Assembly (NCBI RefSeq): GCF_018343715.1 | Contig: NZ_JAGYPL010000001.1 | Coordinates: forward strand, 496,001 to 560,000 | Direction of reading: 5' to 3' | Source: Bacillus sp. FJAT-49711 | GTDB taxonomy: Bacteria > Bacillota > Bacilli > Bacillales > Bacillaceae_C | DNA length: 64,000 nucleotides | Shown here: positions 8,675 through 18,305 of the stretch, piece by piece | Position numbering within the stretch: position 1 is the stretch's first letter | How the letters are laid out: each line of letters starts with the position of its first letter | Program-made: the position numbers and the translations under genes | The notes under the pieces: generated by a model | The model's database searches: none | What the model was told of the DNA's origin: nothing | The model's input: the letters and a program-made list of their open reading frames with translations, nothing else

Positions 8675-8704
8675 AAAGCCAGAGGGTAATTCCTTTGGCT
8701 TTTT
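8675..8704 (+). terminator. Intrinsic terminator upstream of nusB
   Basis: AAAGCCA at 8675-8681 pairs with TGGCTTT at 8696-8702, with extra pairing of AGGG and CCTT inside, followed by a short T run. It should end the accB-accC-yqhY transcript. Confidence 0.7.
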
Positions 8705-8729
8705 CAATCATTAAAAGGAGCATTATTAA

Positions 8730-9113
8730 ATGAAAAGAAGAGTTGCTCGAGAAAAAGCTTTGCAAGCATTATACCAAATTGATATTAGTGGGGCTGAAAC
8801 TTCCCATGCCATTGAATTTGTTTTAGAAGATCAAAAGGCTGATTCATTTTTACATGATTTAGTGGAGGGAACGTTGAAGCATCTTCATGAGATCGATCAA
8901 GAGATTAAGAAACATTTGGAAAATTGGTCGTTAGATCGACTATCAAAGGTCGACGTGAATATATTAAGGCTTGCCATTTACGAAATGAAGTTTAACGAAG
9001 ATGTACCTGAAAACGTAGCAATTAATGAAGCGATTGAGATTGCAAAAACATTTGGCGATGACAAATCTGGGAAGTTCATTAATGGAATATTATCGAAGGT
9101 CAAGGGAGAATAA
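8730..9113 (+). CDS. nusB: Transcription antitermination factor NusB
   Basis: A 127-residue all-helical NusB with the family start RRVAREKALQALYQIDI and the conserved LEDQ...FLHDLVEG and PENVAINEAIEIAKTFGDDKSGKFINGIL segments. NusB binds boxA RNA with NusE (S10) and supports antitermination of ribosomal RNA operons. The ATG at 8730 follows AAAAGGAGC. It is 15 bases from folD, with which it is likely co-transcribed. Confidence 0.96.
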   Translation: MKRRVAREKALQALYQIDISGAETSHAIEFVLEDQKADSFLHDLVEGTLKHLHEIDQEIKKHLENWSLDRLSKVDVNILRLAIYEMKFNEDVPENVAINEAIEIAKTFGDDKSGKFINGILSKVKGE

Positions 9114-9128
9114 ATAGGGGGAATTGAG

Positions 9129-9989
9129 ATGCCGGCAACAATTATTGATGGAAAAGAAATATCGAAACATCTTCGAACAAAGTTAGAACAAGAAGTCTCC
9201 AAGCTTACTTCAGAAGGAATCAAACCAGGTCTTGCGGTTATATTAGTTGGAAATAACCAAGCATCAAGAACATACGTCACTTCTAAACAGAAAAGTTGTA
9301 AAGCGATTGGGATGCATTCGGAGTTAATCGAGCTTCCTGAAGATGTTGAAGAGCGAGTGTTGCTAAATGAGATTGAGACATTAAATAAACGAGATGATAT
9401 TCATGGAATATTGGTTCAACTTCCACTTCCTGAACATATTTCGGAGACGAAAGTAATTGAAACTATTTCTCCGAATAAAGATGTGGATGGATTTCATCCC
9501 GTGAATATTGGAAAAATGATGACAGGGCAAGATACTTTCCTACCTTGCACTCCTTTCGGTGTATTAGAAATGTTAAAATATATGGAACTACCGATCGCAG
9601 GGAAACATGCTGTCATCGTCGGCAGAAGCAATATTGTCGGAAAACCTGCAGGACAACTTCTATTAAATGAAAATGCTACCGTAACATATTGCCATTCAAA
9701 AACGGCAGATCTTATTTCCTATACAAAGAAAGCAGATATTTTAGTAGCTGCAATAGGGAGAGCTAAAATGATTACGGCTGATTATGTAAAAGAAGGAGCC
9801 GTAGTAATCGATGTTGGCATGAATCGTGACGAACATAGTAAATTATGCGGCGATGTTGATTACAATGATGTATTTGATAAGGCAGGCTATATTACCCCAG
9901 TTCCAGGTGGAGTTGGTCCAATGACCATTACAATGCTACTGTACAATACTGTAAAATCTGCGCAAAAAGTGCTTGCCAATCGTAATTAA
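9129..9989 (+). CDS. folD: Methylenetetrahydrofolate dehydrogenase / cyclohydrolase
   Basis: A 286-residue bifunctional enzyme that oxidises 5,10-methylene-THF with NADP and hydrolyses methenyl-THF to 10-formyl-THF. Visible signatures are [13 protein letters not shown] with the catalytic Lys near residue 56, [12 protein letters not shown], the dinucleotide site [12 protein letters not shown], and the C-terminal [15 protein letters not shown]. Length is normal. The start ATG at 9129 follows AGGGGGAATTG. A hairpin that may be a terminator lies between it and xseA. Confidence 0.97.
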   Translation: MPATIIDGKEISKHLRTKLEQEVSKLTSEGIKPGLAVILVGNNQASRTYVTSKQKSCKAIGMHSELIELPEDVEERVLLNEIETLNKRDDIHGILVQLPLPEHISETKVIETISPNKDVDGFHPVNIGKMMTGQDTFLPCTPFGVLEMLKYMELPIAGKHAVIVGRSNIVGKPAGQLLLNENATVTYCHSKTADLISYTKKADILVAAIGRAKMITADYVKEGAVVIDVGMNRDEHSKLCGDVDYNDVFDKAGYITPVPGGVGPMTITMLLYNTVKSAQKVLANRN

Positions 9990-10026
9990 GATGAAAAAAT
10001 AGTAGAATAAAGATAACATACAAGAG

Positions 10027-10066
10027 AAGCTGACATCCTAAAAAAGATTGGGTGCAGCTTTTCTTT
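10027..10066 (+). terminator. Terminator-like hairpin between folD and xseA
   Basis: AAGCTG-A-CATCC (10027-10038) pairs with GGGTG-CAGCTT (10050-10060), with one bulged base and one wobble, followed by TTCTTTC. It overlaps the leader of xseA, so it may act as a partial terminator or attenuator. Confidence 0.6.
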
Positions 10067-10080
10067 CTGGAGTGTTGCAT

Positions 10081-11436
10081 ATGACTGAACGGCAATATTT
10101 ATCTGTAAAAGCTTTGACAAAGTATATAAAACGTAAATTTGATGTAGATCCTCATTTAGCAAATGTATATGTAAAAGGGGAAATCTCTAATTTTAAAAGA
10201 CATTCAAGCGGCCATCTTTATTTTACTTTAAAAGATGATGCAGCACGAATCATGGCTGTCATGTTTTCATCCCACTCGCAATCTATGAAATTTATCCCTG
10301 AAAATGGCATGAATGTATTGATCCGAGGAAGCATTTCCGTATATGAGTCAAGTGGACAATATCAAATTTACGTTCAGGAGATGCTCCCCGATGGAATTGG
10401 GGAATTGTTTCTTGCGTATGAGCAGCTTAAAAACAGACTGGAACAAGAGGGGTTATTTCATCCTGACAAAAAGAAACAGATTCCTGTTTATCCACGAAAA
10501 ATCGGAATCATCACTTCTCCGACTGGAGCAGCGATAAGGGATATCCTCACTACCATTCATCGCCGGTATCCAATTGGGAAACTGATCGTTCTTCCCGTTC
10601 TTGTCCAAGGAAAACAAGCTTCATCTTCGATTGCTGCTGCTATCAAAAAGGCGAATGAACTATCTATCGCAGATGTGCTAATTGTAGGCAGAGGCGGGGG
10701 GTCTATTGAAGAATTATGGGCTTTTAATGAAGAGGCGGTCGCAAAAGCGATATTTAATTCAAAAATTCCGATCATTTCTGCCGTTGGCCATGAAACGGAT
10801 TTTACGATAGCCGATTTTGTAGCGGATGTAAGGGCAGCAACCCCAACTGGAGCTGCAGAACTTGCAGTACCGCATATTGAAGATTTAATGGAGAGGTTGC
10901 TTAATCGAAAGAACCGCCTTTATCGTGGAATGGCTGAAATTACAAAAGAAAAAAGAGGCAAATTGAACCTGCTGGAAAATTCTTATATATTACGCAATCC
11001 ACGAAAGTTATATGAGCAAAAATGGGAAGCTGTTGACAGAATGACAGAACGATTGCAAAGAGGACAAGAAAAAATCCTATTTCAAAAAATGGATCAATTT
11101 CAACGGCTGCATAAAATTTTGGCAACCCATCACCCTGCTATGAAACTGCAAATGCATAAAGAGAAGTTTATTCGCATTAAACAACAGCTTTCACAGCAAG
11201 CAAAAATCATATACAATCAAAAGTCCAGTGAATTTTCTACTAAAGTGGCTACATTGGAAGCCTTGAGCCCATTAAATATATTACGAAGAGGTTATAGTGT
11301 TGCCTATACGGATACTGGTAAAATAGTTAATACAACCGATAAAGCTAATATAGGGGATCAGATTACTTTACAAGTTACAGATGGAGAGTATTTTTGTACA
11401 ATTGATCATATAGAAAAAGGTGAGAACAATGGATGA
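10081..11436 (+). CDS. xseA: Exodeoxyribonuclease VII large subunit
   Basis: A 451-residue protein with an N-terminal OB-fold (YVKGEISNFKRHSSGHLYFTLKD) and the catalytic core containing GIITSPTGAAIRDI, VGRGGGSIEELWAFN and SAVGHETDFTIADFVADVRAATPTGAAE, followed by a long coiled coil. With XseB it degrades single-stranded DNA from both ends. I start it at the ATG at 10081 after TGGAGTG; the open frame extends 11 codons further into the terminator-like hairpin. It overlaps xseB by eight bases. Confidence 0.96.
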   Translation: MTERQYLSVKALTKYIKRKFDVDPHLANVYVKGEISNFKRHSSGHLYFTLKDDAARIMAVMFSSHSQSMKFIPENGMNVLIRGSISVYESSGQYQIYVQEMLPDGIGELFLAYEQLKNRLEQEGLFHPDKKKQIPVYPRKIGIITSPTGAAIRDILTTIHRRYPIGKLIVLPVLVQGKQASSSIAAAIKKANELSIADVLIVGRGGGSIEELWAFNEEAVAKAIFNSKIPIISAVGHETDFTIADFVADVRAATPTGAAELAVPHIEDLMERLLNRKNRLYRGMAEITKEKRGKLNLLENSYILRNPRKLYEQKWEAVDRMTERLQRGQEKILFQKMDQFQRLHKILATHHPAMKLQMHKEKFIRIKQQLSQQAKIIYNQKSSEFSTKVATLEALSPLNILRRGYSVAYTDTGKIVNTTDKANIGDQITLQVTDGEYFCTIDHIEKGENNG

Positions 11437-11653
11437 AAAATATACATTTGAAGAAGCGATGAGTCAGTTAGAGAAAATTGTCGTTCGCTTAGAAGAAGGA
11501 GATATTCCTTTAGAGGAGGCATTAGAAATATATAAAAAAGGGATAGAGTATTCAAAGCTTTGCCACGATAAATTGAAGAAAGCTGAACAACAGCTTACGA
11601 AAATTTTGACCGATGATGGAGAGGAAGATTTTCTTCTTCAAGAGGAGGAGTAG
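11429..11653 (+). CDS. xseB: Exodeoxyribonuclease VII small subunit
   Basis: A 74-residue helical protein with the XseB pattern TFEEAMSQLEKIVVRLEEGDIPLEEALEIYKKG (residues about 6-38). I start it at the ATG at 11429, preceded by AAAGGTGAG; the start overlaps the end of xseA, so translation is probably coupled. Two bases after its stop comes the TTG start of ispA. Confidence 0.95.
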   Translation: MDEKYTFEEAMSQLEKIVVRLEEGDIPLEEALEIYKKGIEYSKLCHDKLKKAEQQLTKILTDDGEEDFLLQEEE

Positions 11654-11655
11654 GC

Positions 11656-12540
11656 TTGACCGTCGAACACGAAACTTTTATTTCCAACTATAAAGACACG
11701 CTTGAAAAACAGCTGCCTTTGACGATTAATAAACTAAAGGCTCCACAAGCATTAAAAGCTGCTATGTTGTATTCTTTGACAGCAGGTGGAAAAAGAATTA
11801 GACCGATTCTTCTTTTCGCCGTGATTGATGCTTTTGATAAAAAACCAGAAATGGGCTTATCTACCGCTTGCGCATTGGAAATGATCCATACATATTCTTT
11901 AATCCACGACGACCTTCCAAGTATGGACGATGATGATTTAAGGCGTGGAAAACCAACAAACCATAAAATTTTTGGTGAAGCTCTTGCTATATTAGCTGGA
12001 GATGGGCTGCTCACATATAGCTTTCAACTTATAGCAGAGGATGAGCAATTGGATGATCACCAAAAAGTTTGGCTTATGAAGATGTTATCCGCTTGTGCTG
12101 GCCCAGAAGGAATGGTCGGGGGCCAGGTTGCAGATATCCAAGCTGAGGATCAAGAGTTGCACTTAAAGGAATTAGAATACATCCATCATCATAAGACTGG
12201 TCGACTTCTTACATACGGTGTGATAGCAGGAGCAAAAATTGCTAGTGCATCAGAGGAAGAGTTGGATCTTTTCGAAAAATTTTCCCGCCATCTTGGACTC
12301 GCTTTCCAAATTAGTGATGATATCCTTGATGTGATCGGAGACGAAAATATAATCGGGAAACGAATCGGTAGTGATGTAGAAAAAAAGAAAAGTACATATC
12401 CATCCTTACTATCTCTTGAAGGTGCAAAGGAACACTTATCCTATCATATTCGCGAGGCAAAAGACACGCTTACTAAAACAAATCTTAAAACGGATTTGCT
12501 GCAATATCTTACAGATGTTGTGGCGGGAAGAGATCGGTAA
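11656..12540 (+). CDS. ispA: Farnesyl diphosphate synthase (polyprenyl synthetase)
   Basis: A 294-residue trans-prenyltransferase that condenses IPP with DMAPP and GPP. The first aspartate-rich motif is DDLPSMDDDDLRRG (about residues 84-97), the second is FQISDDILDVIGD, and the GGKRIRP and HHKTGRLL segments are also present. The start is TTG at 11656 after GAGGAGGAG. In B. subtilis it is followed by dxs; here about 2.4 kb lies between them, holding a repeat, a lipoprotein gene on the other strand, OLE RNA and oapA. Confidence 0.95.
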   Translation: MTVEHETFISNYKDTLEKQLPLTINKLKAPQALKAAMLYSLTAGGKRIRPILLFAVIDAFDKKPEMGLSTACALEMIHTYSLIHDDLPSMDDDDLRRGKPTNHKIFGEALAILAGDGLLTYSFQLIAEDEQLDDHQKVWLMKMLSACAGPEGMVGGQVADIQAEDQELHLKELEYIHHHKTGRLLTYGVIAGAKIASASEEELDLFEKFSRHLGLAFQISDDILDVIGDENIIGKRIGSDVEKKKSTYPSLLSLEGAKEHLSYHIREAKDTLTKTNLKTDLLQYLTDVVAGRDR

Positions 12541-12866
12541 CATAAGAAAAGCTCAAGGCGCTGGGCGCTAGACAATGAAAAACTTCATTTTAAAGAAGGT
12601 TTGTAATTTTTCAAAAAAAGGAGACCAAGACATAACTATTTCCGACAAAGATAAATCCGAACAATGGGTTGTTTAGTGTATATACCCACTCCGAAAATAT
12701 ACTTCGCTTTCCGTGGGCGGCTGGCGAGCCTCCTCGCTCGTCCCGAGCTGCGGGGTCTCATCCACAGGAGTCTTCGTATATTTCCTCCGCTAAGTAGATC
12801 ATTGTTCGTCTTTAGGTTTGATTGTTTTAGTTATGTCCCAGCCTCTATTTTCGTTTTAGGACTTGG
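12541..12866 (-). repeat. Intergenic repeat region with a reversed family A core
   Basis: At 12693-12784 the sequence CTTCGCTTTCCGTGGGCGG to GCGGGGTCTCATCCACAGG matches, in reverse orientation, the core of the large repeats at 22996 and 39069. It is flanked here by a short inverted repeat, GAAAATATAC and GTATATTTC, instead of the usual GTTGATT ends. A small trace of another repeat family (AAGCTCAAGGCGCTGGGCGCTAGAC) follows the ispA stop. Open frames crossing it are not supported. Confidence 0.6.
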
Positions 12867-13400
12867 CTAATCTTCAATTTCCCTCGGAGAAGGAATAGGA
12901 AATATAAATTCTACTTTTTCATTGTTTATAAAAAGTGGTATGTGGCACTTTAACCCATCTAATAATTCGTTATCTACTACAAATCCCGCCTCAAAAGATG
13001 AATCCATTTTAGCTGGAAAGGAAAAAGTAACGACATCATCTTCCTCTTTTCCAACCTCATCATTCCAACCGTATGCTACCAACCGCTGAAATTTCTCTTT
13101 TGCATTTTTCAATTGAAGTATGTTATCTGTAGTATCTTCAGTTTTTAATCCCGTCAATACAGCAGGGGAATTCGCTTGATTATCAAGTTTGAAAGACATA
13201 TAAATTCGTTGTTCATTCCATTCATAGCTGTAACTGACTTTATATAAGGTAATTCGAATACCGTTATTATGTTGAATTTCGTTTAGCTCAACTGTCATAT
13301 TATATGCCTTATCATTCAAAATAAAGTGATTAAAAAAAAGGGAACATCCAGCTAATAATACAACGTAAAAGAATATGATTAACCATAATTGTTTCTTCAT
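12867..13400 (-). CDS. Putative lipoprotein of unknown function
   Basis: A 177-residue protein with a lipoprotein signal peptide: a Lys-rich start, a hydrophobic stretch, then the lipobox LLAGC with the modified Cys at residue 19. The mature part is mostly predicted beta strands. The ATG at 13400 follows AAGGAAG on the minus strand. It lies alone in opposite orientation between ispA and the OLE RNA promoter. I do not recognise a family. Confidence 0.75.
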   Translation of the reverse strand: MKKQLWLIIFFYVVLLAGCSLFFNHFILNDKAYNMTVELNEIQHNNGIRITLYKVSYSYEWNEQRIYMSFKLDNQANSPAVLTGLKTEDTTDNILQLKNAKEKFQRLVAYGWNDEVGKEEDDVVTFSFPAKMDSSFEAGFVVDNELLDGLKCHIPLFINNEKVEFIFPIPSPREIED

Positions 13401-13710
13401 AGTTAACTTCCTTCCTGTATCTTGGTACTATTTTATGCATTCACAATTACTCTTCTCATCAAATAAAGACTTTTGTTTTTTGACTAATTTAATTTTATGA
13501 AATATTCTTAAAAATATCAACGGACTTTCAAAAAGCAATAAGCTATATTTAAGTTTTTTGGATTTTCCATTCAATAGCAGCTATGTAGTAGAGTCCACTA
13601 TTTTAATGTACTAACTGCATTTAAAAATATGATTTTAATCTAAAAGGAGAGGGTATCTTTAGCAAGTCTCCTGTATATACAAATATCGGTAAGCTTAAAA
13701 GCTAGTCAAA

Positions 13711-13739
13711 TTGATGAAAGGTTGAAAATATGTTATAAT
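13711..13739 (+). promoter_or_regulatory. Sigma-A promoter of OLE RNA
   Basis: TTGATG at 13711-13716 and TATAAT at 13734-13739 are spaced by 17 bases, with TG one base before the -10 (extended -10). A start near 13746 would place the 5' end of OLE RNA where its conserved sequence begins. The 310 bases between this and the lipoprotein start are AT-rich and show nothing else I can name. Confidence 0.8.
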
Positions 13740-13745
13740 TTTTGC

Positions 13746-14330
13746 AGATTGTTGGATGGTGCAGTATTCTAGTCAATCTACCGGTTCTGAAGGTGGGCCT
13801 AAAAATTCACCAAAGGGCACATCGATGAAGTTCCTTGTTCTGGCTTGAGTCGCCCAGGCTTGGGTCGGGGCTGGGAGTAAAGGTTTAAGGGCGATCCACA
13901 AAGGCATGTGGGCGTTGACCCTTTACCGCGGAGGCTTCGTGATTTTCAGCTGGCTTAAACGCATGTGCGCGAAAAACGAAGTATAGACCTGCAATGTGAT
14001 GTGGGCATCACTAGCAGCGTAGCCTGCCTTGAGTGAAGCTTGAGGGGATTATGGTTATAGAAATGCAGATCGGTTGGCCATCGTTCTGTTTTCTTCCGTC
14101 CATATGAAATCAGTTTTGCAAAAGAGGCTAGGAATCAGGTTAAAGATTGCTGAGGAAATCTCCTAGACTGTTCATTTGGACATAATTTGAGGATTATAGT
14201 GCGGACTAAGTGGTAATCCAGTCTGACAGCTGGTGACACTGTCAAGATGAGTTTAAAGGGAAACCACCATGATGGCGACATCTGGTACTTGTCTGGGAAA
14301 ACCTACTGGACCTAAGCCGTAATTTTTACT
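13746..14330 (+). ncRNA. ole: OLE RNA (ornate large extremophilic RNA)
   Basis: About 585 bases with no reading frame, GC-richer than the flanks and full of short complementary segments, lie between ispA and dxs directly before an OapA-type membrane protein. This is the known genomic position and size (about 600 bases) of OLE RNA. The 5' part (GTTGGATGGTGCAG) and the GC-rich central region look like the class. OLE RNA forms a membrane-bound complex with OapA in Bacillus halodurans and is linked to tolerance of cold, ethanol and magnesium stress. The 3' end is approximate. A covariance-model search would settle it. Confidence 0.85.
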
Positions 14331-14336
14331 CTTATT

Positions 14337-14996
14337 ATGACCATCCAACTAAATTTCTTGAAAATGGTGAAATATTCGTTTATGAAAGAAATGATAAATA
14401 AATCAATTAAATGGAGTATTAGTATAGCCGTTATCACATTTGTGCTAGCGGCTATTTTTTCAATCGTTTCTACTGGCGTCTTGCATGGCCTATCATGGAC
14501 TCTTGGACTTCTTGTTGTTCTTTTTATTGTCCTTATTGGAATTCTTTTTGATATGATAGGAATAGCTTCTACCGCCGCTGATGAAACGCCTTTTCACTCT
14601 ATGGCTGCAAGGAAGGTTTATGGCGCAAAACATTCCATACGGATTGTACGGAATGCCGACCGCTTCGCGAACTTCTGTAATGATGTAATAGGAGATATTT
14701 CTGGAATCATTAGTGGAACTGCGGCGGCTCTTGTTATTATCCAACTTGCGAATAGTATGGAGATATCAGAAAATTCCGCTTTAGAATATGGAATCAACGT
14801 TGGTTTGACGAGCTTAATCGCAGCTGTTACAGTAGGAGGAAAAGCATTTGGCAAATCTTTTGCGATTACTTATTCTCGAGATATAATATTTCAGGTAGGG
14901 AAATTATTGCAATTTCTTGAGGAAAAATTTCATATTACGATCATTAAAGACAATAAAAGAAGAAAAACAAAGAATAATTCCAAAAAACGAAAGTGA
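14337..14996 (+). CDS. oapA: OLE-associated membrane protein
   Basis: A 219-residue protein with four predicted membrane segments (about residues 26-48, 53-76, 117-141, 150-170), a polar loop with DETPFHSMAARKVYGAKHSIR between the second and third, and a very basic C-terminal tail (KDNKRRKTKNNSKKRK) suited to RNA contact. Its position right after OLE RNA and before dxs fits OapA, which binds OLE RNA at the membrane. The start is uncertain: the ATG at 14337 has no clear ribosome binding site, and ATGs at 14364, 14382 and 14391 are alternatives. The dxs ribosome binding site overlaps its end. Confidence 0.85.
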   Translation: MTIQLNFLKMVKYSFMKEMINKSIKWSISIAVITFVLAAIFSIVSTGVLHGLSWTLGLLVVLFIVLIGILFDMIGIASTAADETPFHSMAARKVYGAKHSIRIVRNADRFANFCNDVIGDISGIISGTAAALVIIQLANSMEISENSALEYGINVGLTSLIAAVTVGGKAFGKSFAITYSRDIIFQVGKLLQFLEEKFHITIIKDNKRRKTKNNSKKRK

Positions 14997-15005
14997 GTGG
15001 TCCTT

Positions 15006-16898
15006 TTGGATCTTTTATCAATTAAAGACCCTTCATTTCTCAAAAAAATGAATCATACAGAACTTGAGGAATTAAGCCTAGAAATTAGGAAGTTCCTCAT
15101 TGAAAAATTATCAAAAACTGGTGGACACATTGGACCTAATTTAGGTGTAGTTGAACTAACACTCGCCCTTCATAAATGCTTTAACAGCCCGAAGGATAAA
15201 ATTTTATGGGATGTTGGCCACCAATCATACGTTCATAAAATTTTGACTGGAAGAGCAGATCAATTTGATAGCCTTAGACAATATAAGGGTCTTTGCGGAT
15301 TTCCAAAGATGGATGAGAGCATCCATGATGTATGGGAGACAGGGCATAGCTCTACTTCATTGTCAGCTGCAATGGGGATGGCAATTGCCCGCGACATAAA
15401 AGGAGATTCTAATTTTGTTATTCCTGTAATTGGCGATGGCGCTCTTACTGGCGGAATGGCTCTTGAGGCTTTGAATCATATTGGTGATAGCCAGAAAAAT
15501 ATTACAGTCATTTTAAATGATAATGAAATGTCTATTGCTCCGAATGTCGGTGCTCTTCATAACGTCTTAGGCAAGTTAAGAACGGCTGGTAAATATAAAT
15601 GGGCTAAAGATGAACTCGAATACTTATTAAAGAAAATTCCGGCTGTTGGAGGAAAGCTTGCATCAACAGCAGAAAAGGTAAAAGATAGTCTAAAGTATTT
15701 GCTTGTATCCGGAGTGTTTTTCGAAGAATTAGGATTTACGTATTTTGGGCCAATAGATGGCCATGATTTTAATGATTTATTTGAAAACTTTCAGTATGCA
15801 AAAAAAACAGAAGGCCCTGTTCTTCTTCATGTTATTACGAAAAAAGGAAAAGGGTATAGTCCAGCAGAAGATGATCGGATTGGAACATGGCATGGGATTG
15901 GTCAATATAAAATTGAAACAGGCGATGTAATAAAATCTGTTAACTCAGCGCCTTCCTGGAGCTCACTTGTAAGTGAAACTGTTCGCAAACTAGCTCGTGA
16001 GGATAAGAGAATTGTAGCGGTAACGCCCGCAATGCCAGTCGGTTCGAAGCTTGAAAAGTTTGCAGAAGAATTTCCAGATCGATTTTTTGATGTCGGAATT
16101 GCTGAGCAGCATGCCACGACAATGGCCGCAGGACTAGCCACTCAAAAAATGAAACCATTTCTTGCGATATATTCTACTTTCCTACAGAGAGCATATGATC
16201 AACTTTTGCACGATATATGCAGGCAAAAGTTGAATGTATTTATCGGGGTTGATCGTGCTGGTCTTGTTGGTGCAGACGGTGAAACCCATCAAGGCGTCTT
16301 TGATGTGTCATTTTTAAGGCATTTGCCAAATATGGTTGTAATGATGCCTAAGGACGAAAATGAAGGCCAACACATGGTATATACAGCAGTAAAATATGAC
16401 GATGGCCCAATTGCAATGAGGTTTCCTCGCGGGAATGGCTATGGGGTTCCTATGGATAGTAAATTAAAAGAAATTCCGATTGGTACTTGGGAAGTTCTTA
16501 GAAAAGGAAAAGATGCCACAATCCTAACTTTCGGAACAACGATCCCAATGGCAATGGAAGCTGCCCTCAAGTTGGAGAATCTTGGTGTCTCCGTTCAAGT
16601 TGTTAATGCGAGGTTTATAAAGCCACTTGATGAGAAGATGCTTTATCAAATATTGAAGACAGGGATGCCGGTATTGACGATTGAAGAGGCGATATTGCAG
16701 GGAGGATTCGGAAGCGCAGTATTGGAATACGCACATGATCAAGAATTCCATCATGCAATCATTGATCGTATTGGAATACCAGACAAATTTATCGAGCACG
16801 GGAATGTTTCTGAATTATTATCTGAGATTGGATTGACATCAGAACAAATCGCATTAAAACTAAATTCCATGCTTCCAGAGAAGAAAAAAAGGGCATAA
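15006..16898 (+). CDS. dxs: 1-deoxy-D-xylulose-5-phosphate synthase
   Basis: A 630-residue thiamine-diphosphate enzyme for the first step of the MEP isoprenoid pathway (pyruvate plus glyceraldehyde 3-phosphate). Signatures include [16 protein letters not shown], the ThDP motif [18 protein letters not shown] to LNDNEMSI, and the transketolase centre [19 protein letters not shown] start it at TTG 15006, giving [12 protein letters not shown] as in relatives, with GAGTGG at 14995-15000; an in-frame GTG at 14997 would leave no space for that site. With ispA it places OLE RNA inside an isoprenoid gene set. Confidence 0.96.
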   Translation: MDLLSIKDPSFLKKMNHTELEELSLEIRKFLIEKLSKTGGHIGPNLGVVELTLALHKCFNSPKDKILWDVGHQSYVHKILTGRADQFDSLRQYKGLCGFPKMDESIHDVWETGHSSTSLSAAMGMAIARDIKGDSNFVIPVIGDGALTGGMALEALNHIGDSQKNITVILNDNEMSIAPNVGALHNVLGKLRTAGKYKWAKDELEYLLKKIPAVGGKLASTAEKVKDSLKYLLVSGVFFEELGFTYFGPIDGHDFNDLFENFQYAKKTEGPVLLHVITKKGKGYSPAEDDRIGTWHGIGQYKIETGDVIKSVNSAPSWSSLVSETVRKLAREDKRIVAVTPAMPVGSKLEKFAEEFPDRFFDVGIAEQHATTMAAGLATQKMKPFLAIYSTFLQRAYDQLLHDICRQKLNVFIGVDRAGLVGADGETHQGVFDVSFLRHLPNMVVMMPKDENEGQHMVYTAVKYDDGPIAMRFPRGNGYGVPMDSKLKEIPIGTWEVLRKGKDATILTFGTTIPMAMEAALKLENLGVSVQVVNARFIKPLDEKMLYQILKTGMPVLTIEEAILQGGFGSAVLEYAHDQEFHHAIIDRIGIPDKFIEHGNVSELLSEIGLTSEQIALKLNSMLPEKKKRA

Positions 16899-16901
16899 TG
16901 T

Positions 16902-17741
16902 ATGAAACCAAAAAAACAAAGACTTGATGTATTGTTAGTGGAAAGAGGCTTGAGCGATACCCGTGAAAAGGCTAAAAGAGCCATTATGGCAGGAATTGTT
17001 TTCTCGAACGAAATAAGGCTTGATAAACCGGGGGATAAGGTAAACGAGGATATTCCTTTACAATTAAAAGGAAATATTCTACCTTATGTCAGCCGCGGTG
17101 GATTAAAGCTTGAAAAAGCATTAAAGGAATTTCATATTTCTGTACACGACAAAATTTTGCTCGATATCGGAGCATCTACAGGTGGTTTTACAGATTGTGC
17201 ATTGCAAAACGGAGCTAAATTATCATATGCTTTAGATGTTGGCTATAATCAGCTCGCTTGGAAGCTTAGAAACGATCCTCGTGTGATTGTTATGGAAAGA
17301 ACAAATTTCCGATATGTAAAGCAAACTGATCTTATAAAAGAAATGCCGAATTTAGCAAGTATTGATGTATCTTTTATATCGTTAAAGCTTATTCTTCCTG
17401 TACTAAAACAATTGCTCTGTAATGAAAGCGACGTTGTCGCATTAATTAAACCGCAATTTGAAGCCGGAAAAGAGCAAGTAGGGAAAAAAGGAATAATAAG
17501 AGATCCTAAAATTCATGAAGAAGTAATAAATAAAATTATCGATTTTTCCCTAAAGGAAGGGTATGACGTCATTAATCTCACATACTCTCCAATAACAGGC
17601 GGAGAAGGAAACATTGAGTTTTTACTTCACTTAAACTGGTCTGGAAATCAGAACGCGGATCAACAAGGAACCGATAAATCATCCGTTAAAATTCACGATA
17701 TCGTAAAAGAAGCACATACAAATTTAAACTTAAAAAACTAG
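16902..17741 (+). CDS. yqxC: TlyA-family RNA 2'-O-methyltransferase
   Basis: A 279-residue protein. An N-terminal S4 RNA-binding domain (KQRLDVLLVERGLSDTREKAK) is followed by a FtsJ/RrmJ-type methyltransferase with the SAM motif LLDIGASTGGFTDCAL (about residues 88-103), the DVSFISL strand and a KPQFEAG catalytic segment. The family modifies ribosomal RNA in some species and is also called a haemolysin in older annotations. It lies three bases after dxs. A terminator follows at once. Confidence 0.93.
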   Translation: MKPKKQRLDVLLVERGLSDTREKAKRAIMAGIVFSNEIRLDKPGDKVNEDIPLQLKGNILPYVSRGGLKLEKALKEFHISVHDKILLDIGASTGGFTDCALQNGAKLSYALDVGYNQLAWKLRNDPRVIVMERTNFRYVKQTDLIKEMPNLASIDVSFISLKLILPVLKQLLCNESDVVALIKPQFEAGKEQVGKKGIIRDPKIHEEVINKIIDFSLKEGYDVINLTYSPITGGEGNIEFLLHLNWSGNQNADQQGTDKSSVKIHDIVKEAHTNLNLKN

Positions 17742-17767
17742 GGCATTCCTTATGGATTGCCCTTTTT
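17741..17767 (+). terminator. Intrinsic terminator after yqxC
   Basis: GGGCATTCC (17741-17749) pairs with GGATTGCCC (17754-17762) with one mismatch and a four-base loop, followed by TTTTT. Confidence 0.8.
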
Positions 17768-17785
17768 ACTTATAAATTTTATAAT
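17757..17785 (+). promoter_or_regulatory. Candidate promoter of argR
   Basis: TTGCCC at 17757-17762, inside the 3' arm of the terminator, and TATAAT at 17780-17785 are separated by 17 bases. The AT-rich stretch just downstream might carry an ARG box, but I see no clear match. Confidence 0.4.
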
Positions 17786-17836
17786 GTATAAAGCAGTATA
17801 AAAATGCACGTGATTATTATAAGGATGGGGAGAATG

Positions 17837-18286
17837 ATGACAAAAGGACAGCGTCATATAAAAATTCGTGAATTGATCGGTACAAAAGAAATAGAAACTC
17901 AAGATGAGTTGGTAGAATATTTGAAAAACGATGGTTATAACATCACTCAAGCGACAGTTTCCAGGGATATAAAAGAACTGCACTTAGTTAAGGTTCCGTT
18001 GCCTGATGGAAGATATAAGTATAGTTTGCCTGCAGATCAAAGATTTAATCCACTCCAAAAATTGAAGCGTGCCCTTACAGATTCTTTCGTTGGAATCGAT
18101 TTTGCCCAAAACTTACTCGTTATGAAAACCCTTCCCGGAAATGCTCAAGCTATTGGTGCGTTAATTGATCATCTTGACTGGCAAGAAATTATGGGAACAA
18201 TATGTGGAGACGATACTTGCTTAATCATTTGCCGCACACATGAAGATGCGATTTCGATAAACGAAAAGTTTATAGAGATGCTGTAG
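17837..18286 (+). CDS. argR: Arginine repressor
   Basis: A 149-residue ArgR/AhrC regulator. The N-terminal winged helix-turn-helix contains [11 protein letters not shown] and [17 protein letters not shown], and the C-terminal oligomerisation and arginine-binding domain contains [16 protein letters not shown] and [14 protein letters not shown]. It represses arginine biosynthesis and activates catabolism when arginine is bound. I start at the ATG at 17837, matching relatives; an adjacent ATG at 17834 is possible. The ribosome binding site is GGGGAG at 17827-17832. It is followed by recN as in B. subtilis. Confidence 0.96.
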   Translation: MTKGQRHIKIRELIGTKEIETQDELVEYLKNDGYNITQATVSRDIKELHLVKVPLPDGRYKYSLPADQRFNPLQKLKRALTDSFVGIDFAQNLLVMKTLPGNAQAIGALIDHLDWQEIMGTICGDDTCLIICRTHEDAISINEKFIEML

Positions 18287-18305
18287 GAAGTGAGGGGAAA
18301 CACTC

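Noticed and set aside
12664-12870. A 68-codon open frame after ispA
   Set aside because: It crosses the reversed family A repeat core and has low-complexity Arg/Leu composition produced by the repeat.
13401-13710. A possible small gene or RNA between the lipoprotein and OLE
   Set aside because: AT-rich with frequent stops on both strands and no start with a ribosome binding site that I could find.
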